Shown here piece after piece: positions 43,752-53,146 of a DNA stretch of 64,000 bases (the stretch's first letter is position 1; each line of letters opens with the position of its first letter). Origin of the DNA: Haloarcula laminariae (GTDB taxonomy: Archaea > Halobacteriota > Halobacteria > Halobacteriales > Haloarculaceae); the NCBI RefSeq assembly GCF_025457605.1, contig NZ_JAMZFY010000002.1, positions 62,001-126,000 of the forward strand, read 5' to 3'. Position numbers and translations under genes: made by a program. Under the pieces are notes generated by a model. That model had not been told where the DNA came from. It saw only the letters and a list, made by a program, of their open reading frames with translations, and ran no database searches.

Positions 43752-45008
43752 ATGGAGACCGAGCCCTCAAACGGTCTGGCCCGAGCTATCGACCGCGTTC
43801 GGGGCCAGCGGGCCGTCGTCTGGGCGGTCATCACGAGTACGTTCTTCATCGGCTTCGGCGGCGGCGTCGTCTACCCCATCCTGCCGAACCTGGGGGCCGT
43901 GCTGGGGATTTCGCCGTGGCTCGTCGGCGCTATCCTCTCCGCCAACCGCTTCTCGCGGCTGGTCGCGAACGCGCCGGCGGGCGGGCTCGTCGACCGGGTC
44001 GGCACGCGGACGCCCTTCGTCGTGGGGATGGTCGTCCAGGCCGTCGCCACCGGCACCTACGTCGTCGCGATGGTCGCACCGTTCCCGGAGGCGTGGTTCA
44101 TGGTCGCGCGAGTCGGCTGGGGCGTCGGGAGCGCCCTCGTCTTCGCGACGGCCTACACCATCGCCGCGGACGTCAGCGACGGCGGCTCGCGGGGCGCGAA
44201 CATGGGTCTCATCAGGGGCGGAGTCCTCTTTGGCTTCCCGACTGGCGTGGTCATCGGCGGCATCGTGAGCGAGGTCGCCGGCACCGTGACGGCGTTTTCG
44301 GTCGCTACGGCCTTTGCCGCCCTCGCCAGCGTCGTCGCCTACTGGGCGGTCCCGGAGACCCACGTCGAGGGGGAGCGCAGCCAGTCGGTCAAGCCCTGGG
44401 ACGTCAACACCAGCCTGCCGGCGCTGACGGTCGGCACGGTGAACTTCGCCGTCTTCTTCGTCTACATCGGGGCGTTCTTCGCGGTGCTCGTGCTCTTTCT
44501 CGACCAGGCCCAGCTTCGCGTGTTCGGCTTCGACGCGCAGGGCTCCTCGGGCATCTTCATGGGCATCACGGTCGTCGCCGCCGGCGTCTCGATGTACACG
44601 AGCGGCGCCATCAGCGACCGTCGGCAGTCGCGGGTCCCGACGCTACTTGTCTTTCTGGTCGCTACGTCGCTGGGCTTCCTGCTCCTGGCCGCCGTCGAGA
44701 GCCTCCCCGTGCTGGTCGTCGCCTGCCTCCTGATAGGCGCCGGCCAGGGCGGGACGAGCGGGCCGTTGATGGCGCTTTTGGGCGACCTCGTCCCCGACGC
44801 GGAGATGGGGCGAGCCGTCGGCACGAACAACGTCCTCGGGGACCTCGGCGGCGGATTCGGCCCCATCGTTACGCTCCCGCTGGTCGAGACGGCCGGGTTC
44901 GACCCCATCTTCGTCGCCTGTGCGGCCCTGCCGCTGCTGGCCGGCGGGCTCCTGCTGGCCGGCGTCCGCCGGGAGACCGGTCAGTTCGTCCCCCGCGTCG
45001 AGTCCTAG
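43752..45008 (+). CDS. MFS transporter
   Basis: A 418-residue major facilitator with 12 helices. The first helices are NRFSRLVANAPAGGLVDRVGTRTPF (motif A is GLVDRVGTRTPF, for the loop between helices 2 and 3). The second half begins near VNTSLPALTVGTVN. The protein resembles multidrug or sugar efflux members, but specificity cannot be assigned. A TATA-like aaccctttt lies about 30 nt upstream. Confidence 0.88.
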   Translation: METEPSNGLARAIDRVRGQRAVVWAVITSTFFIGFGGGVVYPILPNLGAVLGISPWLVGAILSANRFSRLVANAPAGGLVDRVGTRTPFVVGMVVQAVATGTYVVAMVAPFPEAWFMVARVGWGVGSALVFATAYTIAADVSDGGSRGANMGLIRGGVLFGFPTGVVIGGIVSEVAGTVTAFSVATAFAALASVVAYWAVPETHVEGERSQSVKPWDVNTSLPALTVGTVNFAVFFVYIGAFFAVLVLFLDQAQLRVFGFDAQGSSGIFMGITVVAAGVSMYTSGAISDRRQSRVPTLLVFLVATSLGFLLLAAVESLPVLVVACLLIGAGQGGTSGPLMALLGDLVPDAEMGRAVGTNNVLGDLGGGFGPIVTLPLVETAGFDPIFVACAALPLLAGGLLLAGVRRETGQFVPRVES

Positions 45009-45150
45009 AGCGAACTGCCGTGTCGCGTCCCGCACGAGACACCCGAACAGCCCGAAAGAGCTTGCGCTGCGAACCGCCGTAGCGAACCCCAACGCCGGCG
45101 ACCGACCAGCGAGCCCGACCTTCTTGTACGCAGACGGCCAACTGTCCCGT

Positions 45151-45780
45151 ATGCGCCCCCTCCGGCAGAGCCCGACCGTCGTGACGCTGGCGCTCGTGCT
45201 GGCGGTGTTCGCCTGCCAACAGGTCGCCGGCCTCCTCGGCTGGCGGGGGCTGTTCGCGCTGTCGAACCCGCTGCTGGCGCGGCCGTGGACGCTGGTGACG
45301 AGCGTTTACGCCCACGAGAACGTCTCACATCTGGTCGCCAACGCCCTCGCGCTGGCGCTCGGCGGCTTGCTGGTGGAGCGGGCGACGACCGGCGCGCGCT
45401 TTCACGCCTTCTTCGTCGGCGTCGGCGCCCTCGCCGGGGCGACACAGGTCGCCGTCGCGGGCCTCGTCGGGCCGGTGGTCCCGGGACTCCCCGCAAAGGT
45501 CACCGTGCTGGGCGCGAGCGGGGCCGTCTTCGGCCTCTATGGCTATCTGCTGGGGGCGAACCGCCTCACGGAGTGGGTCGTCGCGGGCGTCGAGCTCGCC
45601 CCACGAGTCCAGCTCGCGCTCGGGGTCGTGCTGGCGGCGGTCGTCACGCTGTTGACGGCCAACCCCGGCGCGGCGCTCATCGCCCACTTCACGGGCCTGC
45701 TGGTGGGGTTTCTGGCCGGTCGCGGACACCTGCTGGCGCCGAGCGAACGGCCCCGGGAGCGCCGCCCGACAGTGGAGTGA
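45151..45780 (+). CDS. Rhomboid family intramembrane serine protease
   Basis: A 209-residue membrane protease that cuts other proteins within the bilayer. Six helices are visible. HLVANALALALGG follows HENVS (conserved H-x3-N), the nucleophile is in GASGAVFGLYG, and the general-base His is in IAHFTGLLVGFLAG. The ATG at 45151 sits directly before the first helix. It ends in an Arg/Pro/Glu tail. A hairpin (45877-45907) lies between this gene and the convergent exonuclease-like gene. Confidence 0.9.
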   Translation: MRPLRQSPTVVTLALVLAVFACQQVAGLLGWRGLFALSNPLLARPWTLVTSVYAHENVSHLVANALALALGGLLVERATTGARFHAFFVGVGALAGATQVAVAGLVGPVVPGLPAKVTVLGASGAVFGLYGYLLGANRLTEWVVAGVELAPRVQLALGVVLAAVVTLLTANPGAALIAHFTGLLVGFLAGRGHLLAPSERPRERRPTVE

Positions 45781-45876
45781 GCGCCCCGCTGGCTCTACGG
45801 GTCGCTTCGCTCACGGCTGCACCGTTCGCCGTCGAGGCGTTCCCGCCGGTCACGCCTCGTACTCCCCGTTCCGCTT

Positions 45877-45907
45877 CGAGGAACGCTCCCGTTGGTCGCG
45901 TTCCTCG
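45877..45907. terminator. Convergent-gene hairpin
   Basis: A perfect 10-bp inverted repeat (cgaggaacgc / gcgttcctcg, 11-nt loop) abuts the stop of the RNase H-like gene (45908) and lies about 100 nt after the rhomboid stop. It can act for both converging transcripts. Confidence 0.55.
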
Positions 45908-46642
45908 CTAGATAAAGACCTGCTCGTCTAACTGCGCCGTCACCTCGTCGGCCAAGGTCCGGAGGTTGACGGTGTCCTCGCGGTTGTAGGAGATGAGCGT
46001 CTCCAGGGAGCCGTCCTGGCCCCGTTCGTGTTCGCGCCAGAGCCGGACCGCGTCCTGCCCGGAGATGTCGGGCCGGTCGCGCTCGATGCCGATGTCCTTC
46101 TCGACCTGCTTGAGCCCGCCCGAGAGCCCGATTTTCTTGCAGGTGTACATCAGGTCGAGGTGGGGTCGCTGGAGGTCGATATCGAAGTTCGCTTCCAGGA
46201 AGGGGACGTCGAAGCGCTTCCCGTTGAACGTCACCAGCAGGTCGGCGTCGGCGAAGGCCGCCCGGAGGTTCCCGGCGGTGAGGTCGTCGCCGGCGACGAG
46301 CGTCTCGGTCTCGCCGGCCTGGTGCAGTGAGACGGTCGTCACCTGATTGCGGCGCTCGTCCAGCCCGGTGGTCTCGATGTCGAAGAAACACGCGCGGTCG
46401 TCGAAAGTCTCGTAGAGGCGCCACTGCTCGCTGCTGGGGAACTGCCGGTCGAAGTAGGCCACGTCTGCCGCGTCGAGGTACTCGCGACCCTCGGCGATGA
46501 ACTGGTCGATACGGTCGCCCCGCTTCCCGCCGACGACACCCGGTTCGAACTCGTCCCAGTGGGTGACACCCTGCTCCCAGATGGACCGCTCTGTCTGCTC
46601 GCCGACGCCGTCGACCCCGATGAAACTGTTCTCGACGCGCAC
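45908..46642 (-). CDS. RNase H-like exonuclease (YprB/predicted 3'-5' exonuclease type)
   Basis: A 244-residue protein with a DnaQ-like core. CFFDIETTGLD holds the DE of ExoI, FNGKRFDVPFLEANF ExoII and NREDTVNL the last Asp. It matches the archaeal/bacterial YprB-type ribonuclease H-like family. I chose the GTG at 46642 because a TATA-like gtttacata (about 46664-46672) lies 27 nt upstream; the frame to 46816 has no match. Residues 1-75 form a distinct domain (VGEQTERSIWEQGVTHWDEF). Substrate unknown. Confidence 0.85.
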   Translation of the reverse strand: MRVENSFIGVDGVGEQTERSIWEQGVTHWDEFEPGVVGGKRGDRIDQFIAEGREYLDAADVAYFDRQFPSSEQWRLYETFDDRACFFDIETTGLDERRNQVTTVSLHQAGETETLVAGDDLTAGNLRAAFADADLLVTFNGKRFDVPFLEANFDIDLQRPHLDLMYTCKKIGLSGGLKQVEKDIGIERDRPDISGQDAVRLWREHERGQDGSLETLISYNREDTVNLRTLADEVTAQLDEQVFI

Positions 46643-46814
46643 GTGCTCCGGTAGTGGCGGGTGCGTATGTAAACCTCTCGGGTAGCGGGGAAACGACCGC
46701 AGGGAGCTTCCCCCGAATCGCGAGCGGGGAGGAACGACCCGCGAGCAGCGGCGAAGCGCCCTCGAAACCGAGCGGGCCGAAACCCCGAAAGGCTCGGGCC
46801 GCCCAAGGGGAGCC

Positions 46815-47192
46815 ATGACCGACTACCTCGTCGCCACCGCCTCGGTCCACGTGACCGCCGCGGCGGCCGACTACCTGCAAGCGCGCCTCGACCCGAGCGA
46901 AGACAGCGTCGTCGTGGTCGGCGTTCGGGAACCCGGGCGCCACGAGCGCGACGCCGGCGACGCGGCCAACGTCGCCCGGTCGCGGCTGGCGGCGGCGATA
47001 CCCGAAACCGAGGTCCGGGAGGGCGACGCGACGACCGAACTGCTGGCGGCACTCGACGACCACGACCCCGACGTGGTACTCGTCGGGGCCAACGCCGGGA
47101 CCGAGGGGGCCAGCGGCGTGGGCTCGACGGCGACGGCGCTGCTTGCGGACGCCGACCGGCCCGTGGTCGTCGTGCCGCTGCCCGAGCTCTAG
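46815..47192 (+). CDS. Universal stress protein (UspA) family
   Basis: A 125-residue alpha/beta protein with the UspA fold: start DYLVATASVHVT, strand VVVVGVRE, LVGANAGTEGASGVGSTA (ATP-loop-like G-x2-G-x9-G-S/T) and the end VVVVPLPEL. It is slightly short. The stop overlaps the convergent ParA-like gene by 4 nt. It may bind nucleotides. Confidence 0.88.
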   Translation: MTDYLVATASVHVTAAAADYLQARLDPSEDSVVVVGVREPGRHERDAGDAANVARSRLAAAIPETEVREGDATTELLAALDDHDPDVVLVGANAGTEGASGVGSTATALLADADRPVVVVPLPEL

Positions 47193-47917
47193 CCGAGGCG
47201 GTCGAGCAGCCCCGGCTCCTCGAAGTCCAGGTCCAGGTCGACCTCCAGCAGTGCCTCGACGGCAGCGGCGACGGCGGGAGCGAGCGCCGACTCCGGGTCG
47301 AGCGCGTCCGGCCCGACCGGGTCGCCGGCGGGGAGGGCGTGGTCGGCGCCCTCGACGCTGACCGCGTCGGGGGCGTCGGTTCGGGTGGCGACGACGGCGT
47401 CGGCAGGGGCGTCGAGGTCCCGCAGCCGCCCGCGCTGTCTGGGCAGCAAGTCGGCGCCCCGCCGGGTCGCGGGAGCGACGAGCGCGTGCCGGTCCACCGC
47501 CGTGAGCGCTTCGACGGCCGGATTGGCCGCGACGGGCGGAACGTCCACCAGTACGTGGTCGAACCGGTCGGCGGCGTCGGCGACGGCGGTTCCGAGGGCC
47601 CGCGCGGCGTCGGGCGCCTTCGCGCGGGCGAGGCGTTCGAAGGGCGCGTGGGCCGGGCAGAACGACACCCGCCCCGGCACGTCGTAGTCGGCGTCGTACA
47701 GCGCGGTCTCGAAAGCGGTCTCGCCGACGGCGACGGCGGTCACGTCGTCGGTGATTCGGCCCCTGACGTGGGTCGCGAGCCCCTGTGTCCCGAAGGCGGC
47801 GTCGAGCACGGCGACCGAGCGGCCGGCCCGGCCCAGCGTCGCCGCCATCTCCACGGTCGTTCTGGTCGTCCCGGCGCCGCCGGCAACGCCGACCAGCGCG
47901 AGCGTCGGTGTGCTCAT
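47189..47917 (-). CDS. ParA/MinD-like protein with lysine-less P-loop
   Basis: A 242-residue ParA/MinD-like protein. The deviant Walker A reads AGGAGTTRTT (A12-T21), with neither the signature lysine (A12) nor the P-loop lysine (T17). The Walker-B-like LVDVPP segment is near 119, and the tail is acidic (DLDLDFEEPGLLDRLG). ATP binding is therefore doubtful and a regulatory or structural role is more likely. A TATA-like element (aataaaaag, 47941-47949) lies 27 nt upstream and a palindrome (47985-48002) further up. The family is typical for haloarchaea. Confidence 0.8.
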   Translation of the reverse strand: MSTPTLALVGVAGGAGTTRTTVEMAATLGRAGRSVAVLDAAFGTQGLATHVRGRITDDVTAVAVGETAFETALYDADYDVPGRVSFCPAHAPFERLARAKAPDAARALGTAVADAADRFDHVLVDVPPVAANPAVEALTAVDRHALVAPATRRGADLLPRQRGRLRDLDAPADAVVATRTDAPDAVSVEGADHALPAGDPVGPDALDPESALAPAVAAAVEALLEVDLDLDFEEPGLLDRLG

Positions 47918-47984
47918 ACTATAGTCGAGACTCCCCCTGAAATAAAAAGTTCAGTACGGCGGCGCGTATGGTTGTGTTCCTGAT

Positions 47985-48002
47985 TGATAAGAATACTTAT
48001 CA
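47985..48002. promoter_or_regulatory. Palindrome in divergent promoter region
   Basis: The perfect inverted repeat tgataag-aata-cttatca lies between the ParA-like gene and the Tat lipoprotein gene, upstream of both TATA boxes (47941-47949 on minus, about 48012-48018 on plus). It could be a regulator site serving both directions. Confidence 0.5.
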
Positions 48003-48041
48003 TATACTCGGCCGTATAGCGGTATCAAGTGGAAACCAAAC

Positions 48042-48869
48042 ATGACAGGTGAGCAAAATAGCGGTACGTGGGACCGACGGACGTTTCTCCAGCTGACGGG
48101 CGCCGCGGCCGGTGCGGGGCTGCTCGCGGGCTGTAGCGAGGTGACAGACCAGGAGTTCGTCGCCGACGCGGTCGTCCTCCCGGAAGACGACCAGGAGGCA
48201 CTCGGGTTCGCCCCGGTCGCCGAGCGGACCGAGCGCCGGGAGTTCTCGGAGACCGTCGGCGGACAGGACGTGACGGCGACAGTGGAGAGCGCCGTCTCGG
48301 TGTACGTGTCTGCCGACGTCGATATCGATTTCACGACCGAAACCGGGACGGCGACGGGGACGGCGACGAACGGGACCGGCTCGGTGGACGACGTGAGCGC
48401 CGAAACGCTCTCGGGTGGCCAGCTCAGCGTCGGCGTGCTCAGCACGCCCGCCGCGACCATCGCCGGCGAGTCGCTGAACCCGCTGGCCCGGCTGGGGCTG
48501 GCGGACCTGCTGACCAGCGACCAGGCGGAGTCGTTCCTGACCGCCGCCGGCGTCGGCGAGGGCGACGGCGTCGACTGGCAACGGGGCCCGACAGAGCTCT
48601 CGACGGCCGATGGGACCCTGCTGGAGCAGGACGTGACGGTCGAGACCCACGCCGGCGTCATCAGCGGCGAGACGCCCAACGCCACCTACCTCCACATGGC
48701 CCGCGTGGAAAACGACAACAGCGTCGTCATCGCGGTCGGCATCCAGAGCTTCGACGTCGAGGACACCTCGAAAGAGCTCGTCGGCCCGGACGGCTACATG
48801 AGCGAGAGCGAACTCGAAGAGGCCCGCTCGACGGTGGTCGGCGTCGACGAGGCCCTGGTCGTCGAGTAG
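48042..48869 (+). CDS. Tat-exported lipoprotein, DUF6517-like
   Basis: A 275-residue exported lipoprotein. The signal has RRTFLQL (twin-Arg) at about 12-18, a hydrophobic stretch (AAAGAGLLAG) and a lipobox ending in Cys near 32 (LLAGC). It likely sits on the outer face through a lipid. The body matches my memory of haloarchaeal DUF6517: ADAVVLPEDDQEALGFAP, then YLHMARVENDNSVVIAVGIQ. Function unknown. Promoter: tata at 48015-48018 about 26 nt before the ATG. Confidence 0.85.
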   Translation: MTGEQNSGTWDRRTFLQLTGAAAGAGLLAGCSEVTDQEFVADAVVLPEDDQEALGFAPVAERTERREFSETVGGQDVTATVESAVSVYVSADVDIDFTTETGTATGTATNGTGSVDDVSAETLSGGQLSVGVLSTPAATIAGESLNPLARLGLADLLTSDQAESFLTAAGVGEGDGVDWQRGPTELSTADGTLLEQDVTVETHAGVISGETPNATYLHMARVENDNSVVIAVGIQSFDVEDTSKELVGPDGYMSESELEEARSTVVGVDEALVVE

Positions 48870-49286
48870 CTACCCGCTGATTTCGGCCGCGATGTCGTCG
48901 AGTTCCTCGTCGCTCAGGTCGGGCCGGTCGCTGACCAGCGCGTGGATGGGGCGGCCGCCGTCGTCCTCGAACCGGGGGACTATGTGGCCGTGGACGTGGG
49001 GAACCTCCTGACCGGCGGCCTCGCCGTTGTTGAACGCCACCGTGCTCGCGGGCGCGTCGACGGCGTCCTCGACGGCCGGCGTCAGTCGGTGCAGCACCGA
49101 CATGACCTCGCTACCCAGTTCTTCGGGGAGAGCGTTCAGCGACTCGTGGTGGTCCTTGGGGATGACGAGCGTGTGCCCCGGCGCCAGCGGGTTCGCGTCG
49201 AGGAAGGCGAGCACGTCGTCGTCCTCGTACACCGTTCTGCTGGGGATGTCACCGGCGACTATCTGACAGAAGATGCAGTCGTCCAT
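48870..49286 (-). CDS. HIT family hydrolase
   Basis: A nucleotide hydrolase or transferase of the histidine triad family (Hint-like), 138 residues. C4 and C7 (DCIFC) with His residues bind zinc. The triad motif is H97-V-H99-G-H101-I-V. FCQIVAGDIPSRTVYEDDD is the family start. The upstream ATG (49313) adds nine residues without match. The stop faces the lipoprotein stop without a gap. Confidence 0.93.
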   Translation of the reverse strand: MDDCIFCQIVAGDIPSRTVYEDDDVLAFLDANPLAPGHTLVIPKDHHESLNALPEELGSEVMSVLHRLTPAVEDAVDAPASTVAFNNGEAAGQEVPHVHGHIVPRFEDDGGRPIHALVSDRPDLSDEELDDIAAEISG

Positions 49287-49332
49287 GGTCGTCGGTGCGG
49301 CCGGCGCGGCCATGAAAGTTTCTCCGCGGCGG

Positions 49333-49956
49333 TCACCCGTCCGTCGCCCGCTTGACGGTCGCCCCTATCGCCTCGACGTACCCCTCGTAGCTGTACCCCA
49401 GCCGCGAGAGCCACACCTCCTGATAGCTCGGGTGGAGCAGGGGAACGACCGGAACACCGAGCGCGTCGCTCCCCCGCGGTTCCAGCACGCTGTCGAGAAA
49501 GCCGTCCAGTTCGTCGCCGTCGAGGGCGAAAACCGTCTCCGTGGCGTGCTTGCCGGTCGTGACCACCGCCTGCGGCGTGACGGCCTCGACTTCCGCGACG
49601 AGATAGGGCCGGCAGTTGGCCAGTTCCTCGCCCGTCGGGTCCCGGTTCCCCGGCGGATGGCATTTGACGGCGTTCGTGTAGTAGCAGTCCTCGTGGCCGA
49701 AGCCGGCGTCCGAGAGGAGAGACCGTATCTTCCGGCCCGAGGCGCGGGAGGTGTAGGCCATCCCCGTCAGGTTGCCGCCCCGCCACTGGTCGGCTCCGGG
49801 GTCGCCCTCGGCGGGGGCCTCACCGACGACGACCACGTCGGCGTCGAGCGGTCCGTTCCCCCAGGAGAGACAGGTCCGGCTCTCGACCAGTTCCGGACAG
49901 CGGCGGCAGTCGGCGGCGAGGGCGTTCCGGCTGTCGTCGTCGGGAAACGGCGGCAT
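49333..49956 (-). CDS. Uracil-DNA glycosylase (Fe-S type)
   Basis: Removes uracil from DNA, a frequent lesion by cytosine deamination in high-GC genomes. The ATG at 49956 gives 207 residues. Three Fe-S cysteines are at the start (C17, C20, C29), and the fourth is probably near ELANCRPYL. GEAPAEGDPGADQW is the catalytic loop, resembling family 4/5 enzymes. LLHPSYQEVW near the end is the DNA-binding loop. It starts 8 nt after the proA stop, so it is probably transcribed with the proline operon. Confidence 0.92.
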   Translation of the reverse strand: MPPFPDDDSRNALAADCRRCPELVESRTCLSWGNGPLDADVVVVGEAPAEGDPGADQWRGGNLTGMAYTSRASGRKIRSLLSDAGFGHEDCYYTNAVKCHPPGNRDPTGEELANCRPYLVAEVEAVTPQAVVTTGKHATETVFALDGDELDGFLDSVLEPRGSDALGVPVVPLLHPSYQEVWLSRLGYSYEGYVEAIGATVKRATDG

Positions 49957-49964
49957 CCAGCGAG

Positions 49965-51296
49965 TTATTCGTCGGCCAGCTGTCCCGGCGTCCACTCGCC
50001 GTCGAACTCCCGGTGGGTAAAGGGCAGCGCGTCCTCGCCGGCGTAGCTGGCGACGAGCTGGCCGTCGCCCTCCAGGTAGTACTTGTAGGTCGTCAGCCCC
50101 TCCAGGCCGACGGGCCCGCGGGCGTGAATCTTGCCCGTCGAGATGCCGACCTCGGCGCCGAGGCCGTAGCGGTAGCCGTCGGCAAAGCGGGTCGAGGCGT
50201 TGTGGAAGACGCTGGCGGCGTCGATGCCGGTCATGAACGTCTCGGCGGCGTCGGCGTCCTCGGTGACGATGGACTCGGTGTGTTTCGAGCCGTTCTCGTT
50301 GATGTGGTCGACGGCGTCGTAGACGTCCTCGACGACCTTGATGGCGAGTTCGAGGTCGCCGTACTCCGCGCGCCAGTCGTCGTCGGTGACAGGGTCGACG
50401 TCGACGACCTCGCGGGTCGCTTCGTCGCCCCGAAGGGTAACGCCCTCCTCGCGGTAGCGCTCCACGGCGCCCGGGAGGAAGTCGGCGGCCACGGCCTCGT
50501 TGACCAGCAGCGTCTCGACGGCGTTACAGACCGCGGGGTACTGGACCTTCGCGTCCAGCGCGATGTCCTCGGCCATCGCCAGGTCGGCCGCCTCGTCGAC
50601 GTAGACGTGACAGACGCCCTCGGTGTGTCCGAGCACCGGAATCTGTGTGTTCTCCTCGATGTAGGAGACGAACTCAGAGGAGCCACGGGGCATCACGAGG
50701 TCGACCATGTCGTCCATCGAAAGCAGGCGGTCGACCTCCTCGTGGGCCTCGATGAGGGTGGCCCAGCCCTCGGGCAGGTCGGCCGCGGCGTCCATGATGG
50801 TCTCGTACAGCACCCGGTTGGACTCGCTGGCCTCGCTGCCGCCCTTGAGGATGACGGCGTTGCCGGATTTGAGCGCCAGGGCGGCTATCTGGACCAGCGC
50901 GTCGGGCCGGGACTCGAAGATGGTGCCGACGACACCGATGGGGACCGAGAGCTTGTACAGTTCGAGGTCCTCGTCCAGTTCCCTGGCAGCGAGGGTCTCC
51001 CCCAGCGGGTCGTCCTGTCCGGCGACGGACTCGACCATCCCGGCGATGCTTTCTAGCTTCCCCTCGTCGAGTTTGAGCCGGTCGACCAGCGCCTGCGTGT
51101 ACTCGCCCTCGGCGAGCATGGCCTCGGCCTCCTCGACGTCGGTCTCGTTGGCCGCGAGGATGGCCTCGCTGTTCTCGCGGATGGCGTCGGCGATGTCGGC
51201 GAGGGTGGCGTTTCGCCGCGCCTCGTCGACGTTCGCGAGCCGCAGCGCGGCCCGGTTGGCCTGTCGAACCTGTTCGTGTGTGTCTGTCTCAGTCAT
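49965..51296 (-). CDS. proA: Glutamate-5-semialdehyde dehydrogenase
   Basis: Reduces gamma-glutamyl phosphate to glutamate semialdehyde in proline synthesis. The 443-residue protein has the family core: [39 protein letters not shown] holds the catalytic Cys. It overlaps proB by 8 nt, giving a translationally coupled proC-proB-proA operon. Confidence 0.94.
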   Translation of the reverse strand: MTETDTHEQVRQANRAALRLANVDEARRNATLADIADAIRENSEAILAANETDVEEAEAMLAEGEYTQALVDRLKLDEGKLESIAGMVESVAGQDDPLGETLAARELDEDLELYKLSVPIGVVGTIFESRPDALVQIAALALKSGNAVILKGGSEASESNRVLYETIMDAAADLPEGWATLIEAHEEVDRLLSMDDMVDLVMPRGSSEFVSYIEENTQIPVLGHTEGVCHVYVDEAADLAMAEDIALDAKVQYPAVCNAVETLLVNEAVAADFLPGAVERYREEGVTLRGDEATREVVDVDPVTDDDWRAEYGDLELAIKVVEDVYDAVDHINENGSKHTESIVTEDADAAETFMTGIDAASVFHNASTRFADGYRYGLGAEVGISTGKIHARGPVGLEGLTTYKYYLEGDGQLVASYAGEDALPFTHREFDGEWTPGQLADE

Positions 51297-52128
51297 CTAC
51301 CTCTCCGTTGATAGGGACGAATATTGTGCCCACCGATTCCGCGTCGGCGACCCTTCGGAGCACGTCCGGCTCGGCCGACCCCGCGATGACCGCGGGGATG
51401 CCGTGTTCGGCCACGTCGCGGGCGCCGCGGACCTTGGTCCGGATGCCGCCGAAGCCGCCGGTGGCGCTCTCGCTGACGATGTCCTCGACGGCCCCGTAGT
51501 TGCGGCCGACGGCCTCGATGCGCTCGGCCCCGGAATCCTCCTTCGGGTTGCCGGTGTAGACGCCGTCGACGTCGGTGAGCGTCACCAGCAGGTCGACCTC
51601 GACGCCGACGGCGATAGAGGCCGATATCATGTCGTTGTCGCCGATGCGGAGCTCCTCGGTGGCGATGGCGTCGTTCTCGTTGATTATCGGGACGATGCCC
51701 CAGTCCAGCAGGGTCTCGACCGTGTTGCGGAAGTTGGTGAACCGCTCGGGGTTGTCGAGGTCGTGTTCGGTGATGAGAATCTGGGCGACTTTCCGGTCGT
51801 AGCGCTCGAAGCTCTCGGTGTACCGGCGCATCAGGTGGCTCTGGCCGACCGTCGAGAGCGCCTGGGACTCCTCCAGGGTCCCAGTGTCCTGACCCACCCC
51901 GACGCGACCGATACCGGCCCCGACCGCGCCCGAGGAGACCAGCAGGACCTCCTTGCCCCGCGAGAGCAGGTCCTCGATGTCGTCGACCAGCTTGTCGAGC
52001 TTGGCGTCGTCGAGGTTCGACTCGTCGTCGGTCAGGGAGTTCGTCCCGGCCTTGACGATGACCCGCTCGGCGTCGGCGGCCAGCGTCCGGGTCGCGGCGA
52101 GCGTCCCGTCGGAGACGCCGTCACTCAT
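51289..52128 (-). CDS. proB: Glutamate 5-kinase
   Basis: Phosphorylates glutamate at the first step of proline synthesis. The 279-residue protein lacks the PUA domain of bacterial ProB (about 367 residues). It has the amino-acid kinase core: [25 protein letters not shown] and [20 protein letters not shown]. It overlaps proC by 8 nt. Confidence 0.93.
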   Translation of the reverse strand: MSDGVSDGTLAATRTLAADAERVIVKAGTNSLTDDESNLDDAKLDKLVDDIEDLLSRGKEVLLVSSGAVGAGIGRVGVGQDTGTLEESQALSTVGQSHLMRRYTESFERYDRKVAQILITEHDLDNPERFTNFRNTVETLLDWGIVPIINENDAIATEELRIGDNDMISASIAVGVEVDLLVTLTDVDGVYTGNPKEDSGAERIEAVGRNYGAVEDIVSESATGGFGGIRTKVRGARDVAEHGIPAVIAGSAEPDVLRRVADAESVGTIFVPINGEVDD

Positions 52129-52894
52129 CGTCGAAGTCGGCCGCCAGCTCCTCCGAACGGCGTTCGGCGGCGGCGACGGCGTCTTTCAGCGCCGTGTCGG
52201 CGTCGCTGTCCCACAGCACTTCCATGCCCTCGATGGTCGTCCCGTTGGGCGAGCAGACCGCGTCGATGAGCTCGTCGGCCGAGCGGTCGTCCCGCAGCAC
52301 CGTCTCGGCGGCGCCCTTGAACGTCTGGGCGGCCAGTGTCTGGGCCTCCTCGTGGTCGAGTCCGCCCGCGACGCCGGCCTCGGTCATGGCCTTGATGAAA
52401 TAGAAGACGAAGGCCGGCCCGCTCCCGTTGACCGCCGTGGCGATGTCCATCCGCGACTCCTCGATTTCGGCGAACTCGCCGACGTCCGCCAGCAGGGCGC
52501 GGACCTCGTCGGTGAGGTCACCGGTCGCGGCGGCGGCCATGTCGCGCGTCTCGGCTGCGAGGTTCGGCATGATGCGTACGACGCGGGCGTCGGTGCGGGC
52601 CTGGACGAAGTCGGTGGGGACGCCGGCGGCGATGGTGACGAGCGTCTGGTCGGCCGAGAGGTCGAGGTCCGCGAGGACGGCCTCGACGATGTCGGGCTTG
52701 ACCGCGACGAAGACCACGTCCGCCTCGGCCGCTTTCGAGATGTCGTCGGTCGTCTCGTCGGCGTAGTCGGCCACCGCGGCGAGCGCGTCCGGGTCCAGGT
52801 CACACGCGACGATAGTGTGTCCCCCGGCCTTCGAGAGCCCGGTGACCAGCGCACTGCCCATGTTCCCGCAACCGATGACGCTCGTATGTACCAT
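52121..52894 (-). CDS. proC: Pyrroline-5-carboxylate reductase
   Basis: Reduces P5C to proline with NAD(P)H, the last step of the pathway. The 257-residue protein begins with the Rossmann GCGNMGSAL and carries the family signature region ([21 protein letters not shown]). It is the promoter-proximal gene of proC-proB-proA, and a TATA-like element ttactatc (about 52925-52932) precedes it. Confidence 0.94.
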   Translation of the reverse strand: MVHTSVIGCGNMGSALVTGLSKAGGHTIVACDLDPDALAAVADYADETTDDISKAAEADVVFVAVKPDIVEAVLADLDLSADQTLVTIAAGVPTDFVQARTDARVVRIMPNLAAETRDMAAAATGDLTDEVRALLADVGEFAEIEESRMDIATAVNGSGPAFVFYFIKAMTEAGVAGGLDHEEAQTLAAQTFKGAAETVLRDDRSADELIDAVCSPNGTTIEGMEVLWDSDADTALKDAVAAAERRSEELAADFDDE

Positions 52895-53146
52895 TGGTAG
52901 TAGCTCAACACACGAACGACAGATAGTAACTACGTTTTCCTCCGGCGACGTGGCGCGAACCAGCCGGAGTGGTGTGCCACGGTCCGTACACGGTCGGGAC
53001 GAGCTCCGAGAGCCCGTCTCACCCGCCCGCCGGCGCGGCCGCGCTGGCGAGCCGGCAGTGTACGGCGTCGGTTCCGCCGCCGGAACCGCGCGTGGTCCCG
53101 CCAGCGGTCGACGGGTAAGCGGGGGCGCCGCTCCGTCCGGGTAGCG

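Noticed and set aside
52912-53146. Possible RNA gene in the gap between proC and the winged-helix gene
   Set aside because: No SRP RNA, RNase P RNA or tRNA hallmarks could be found; left as empty.
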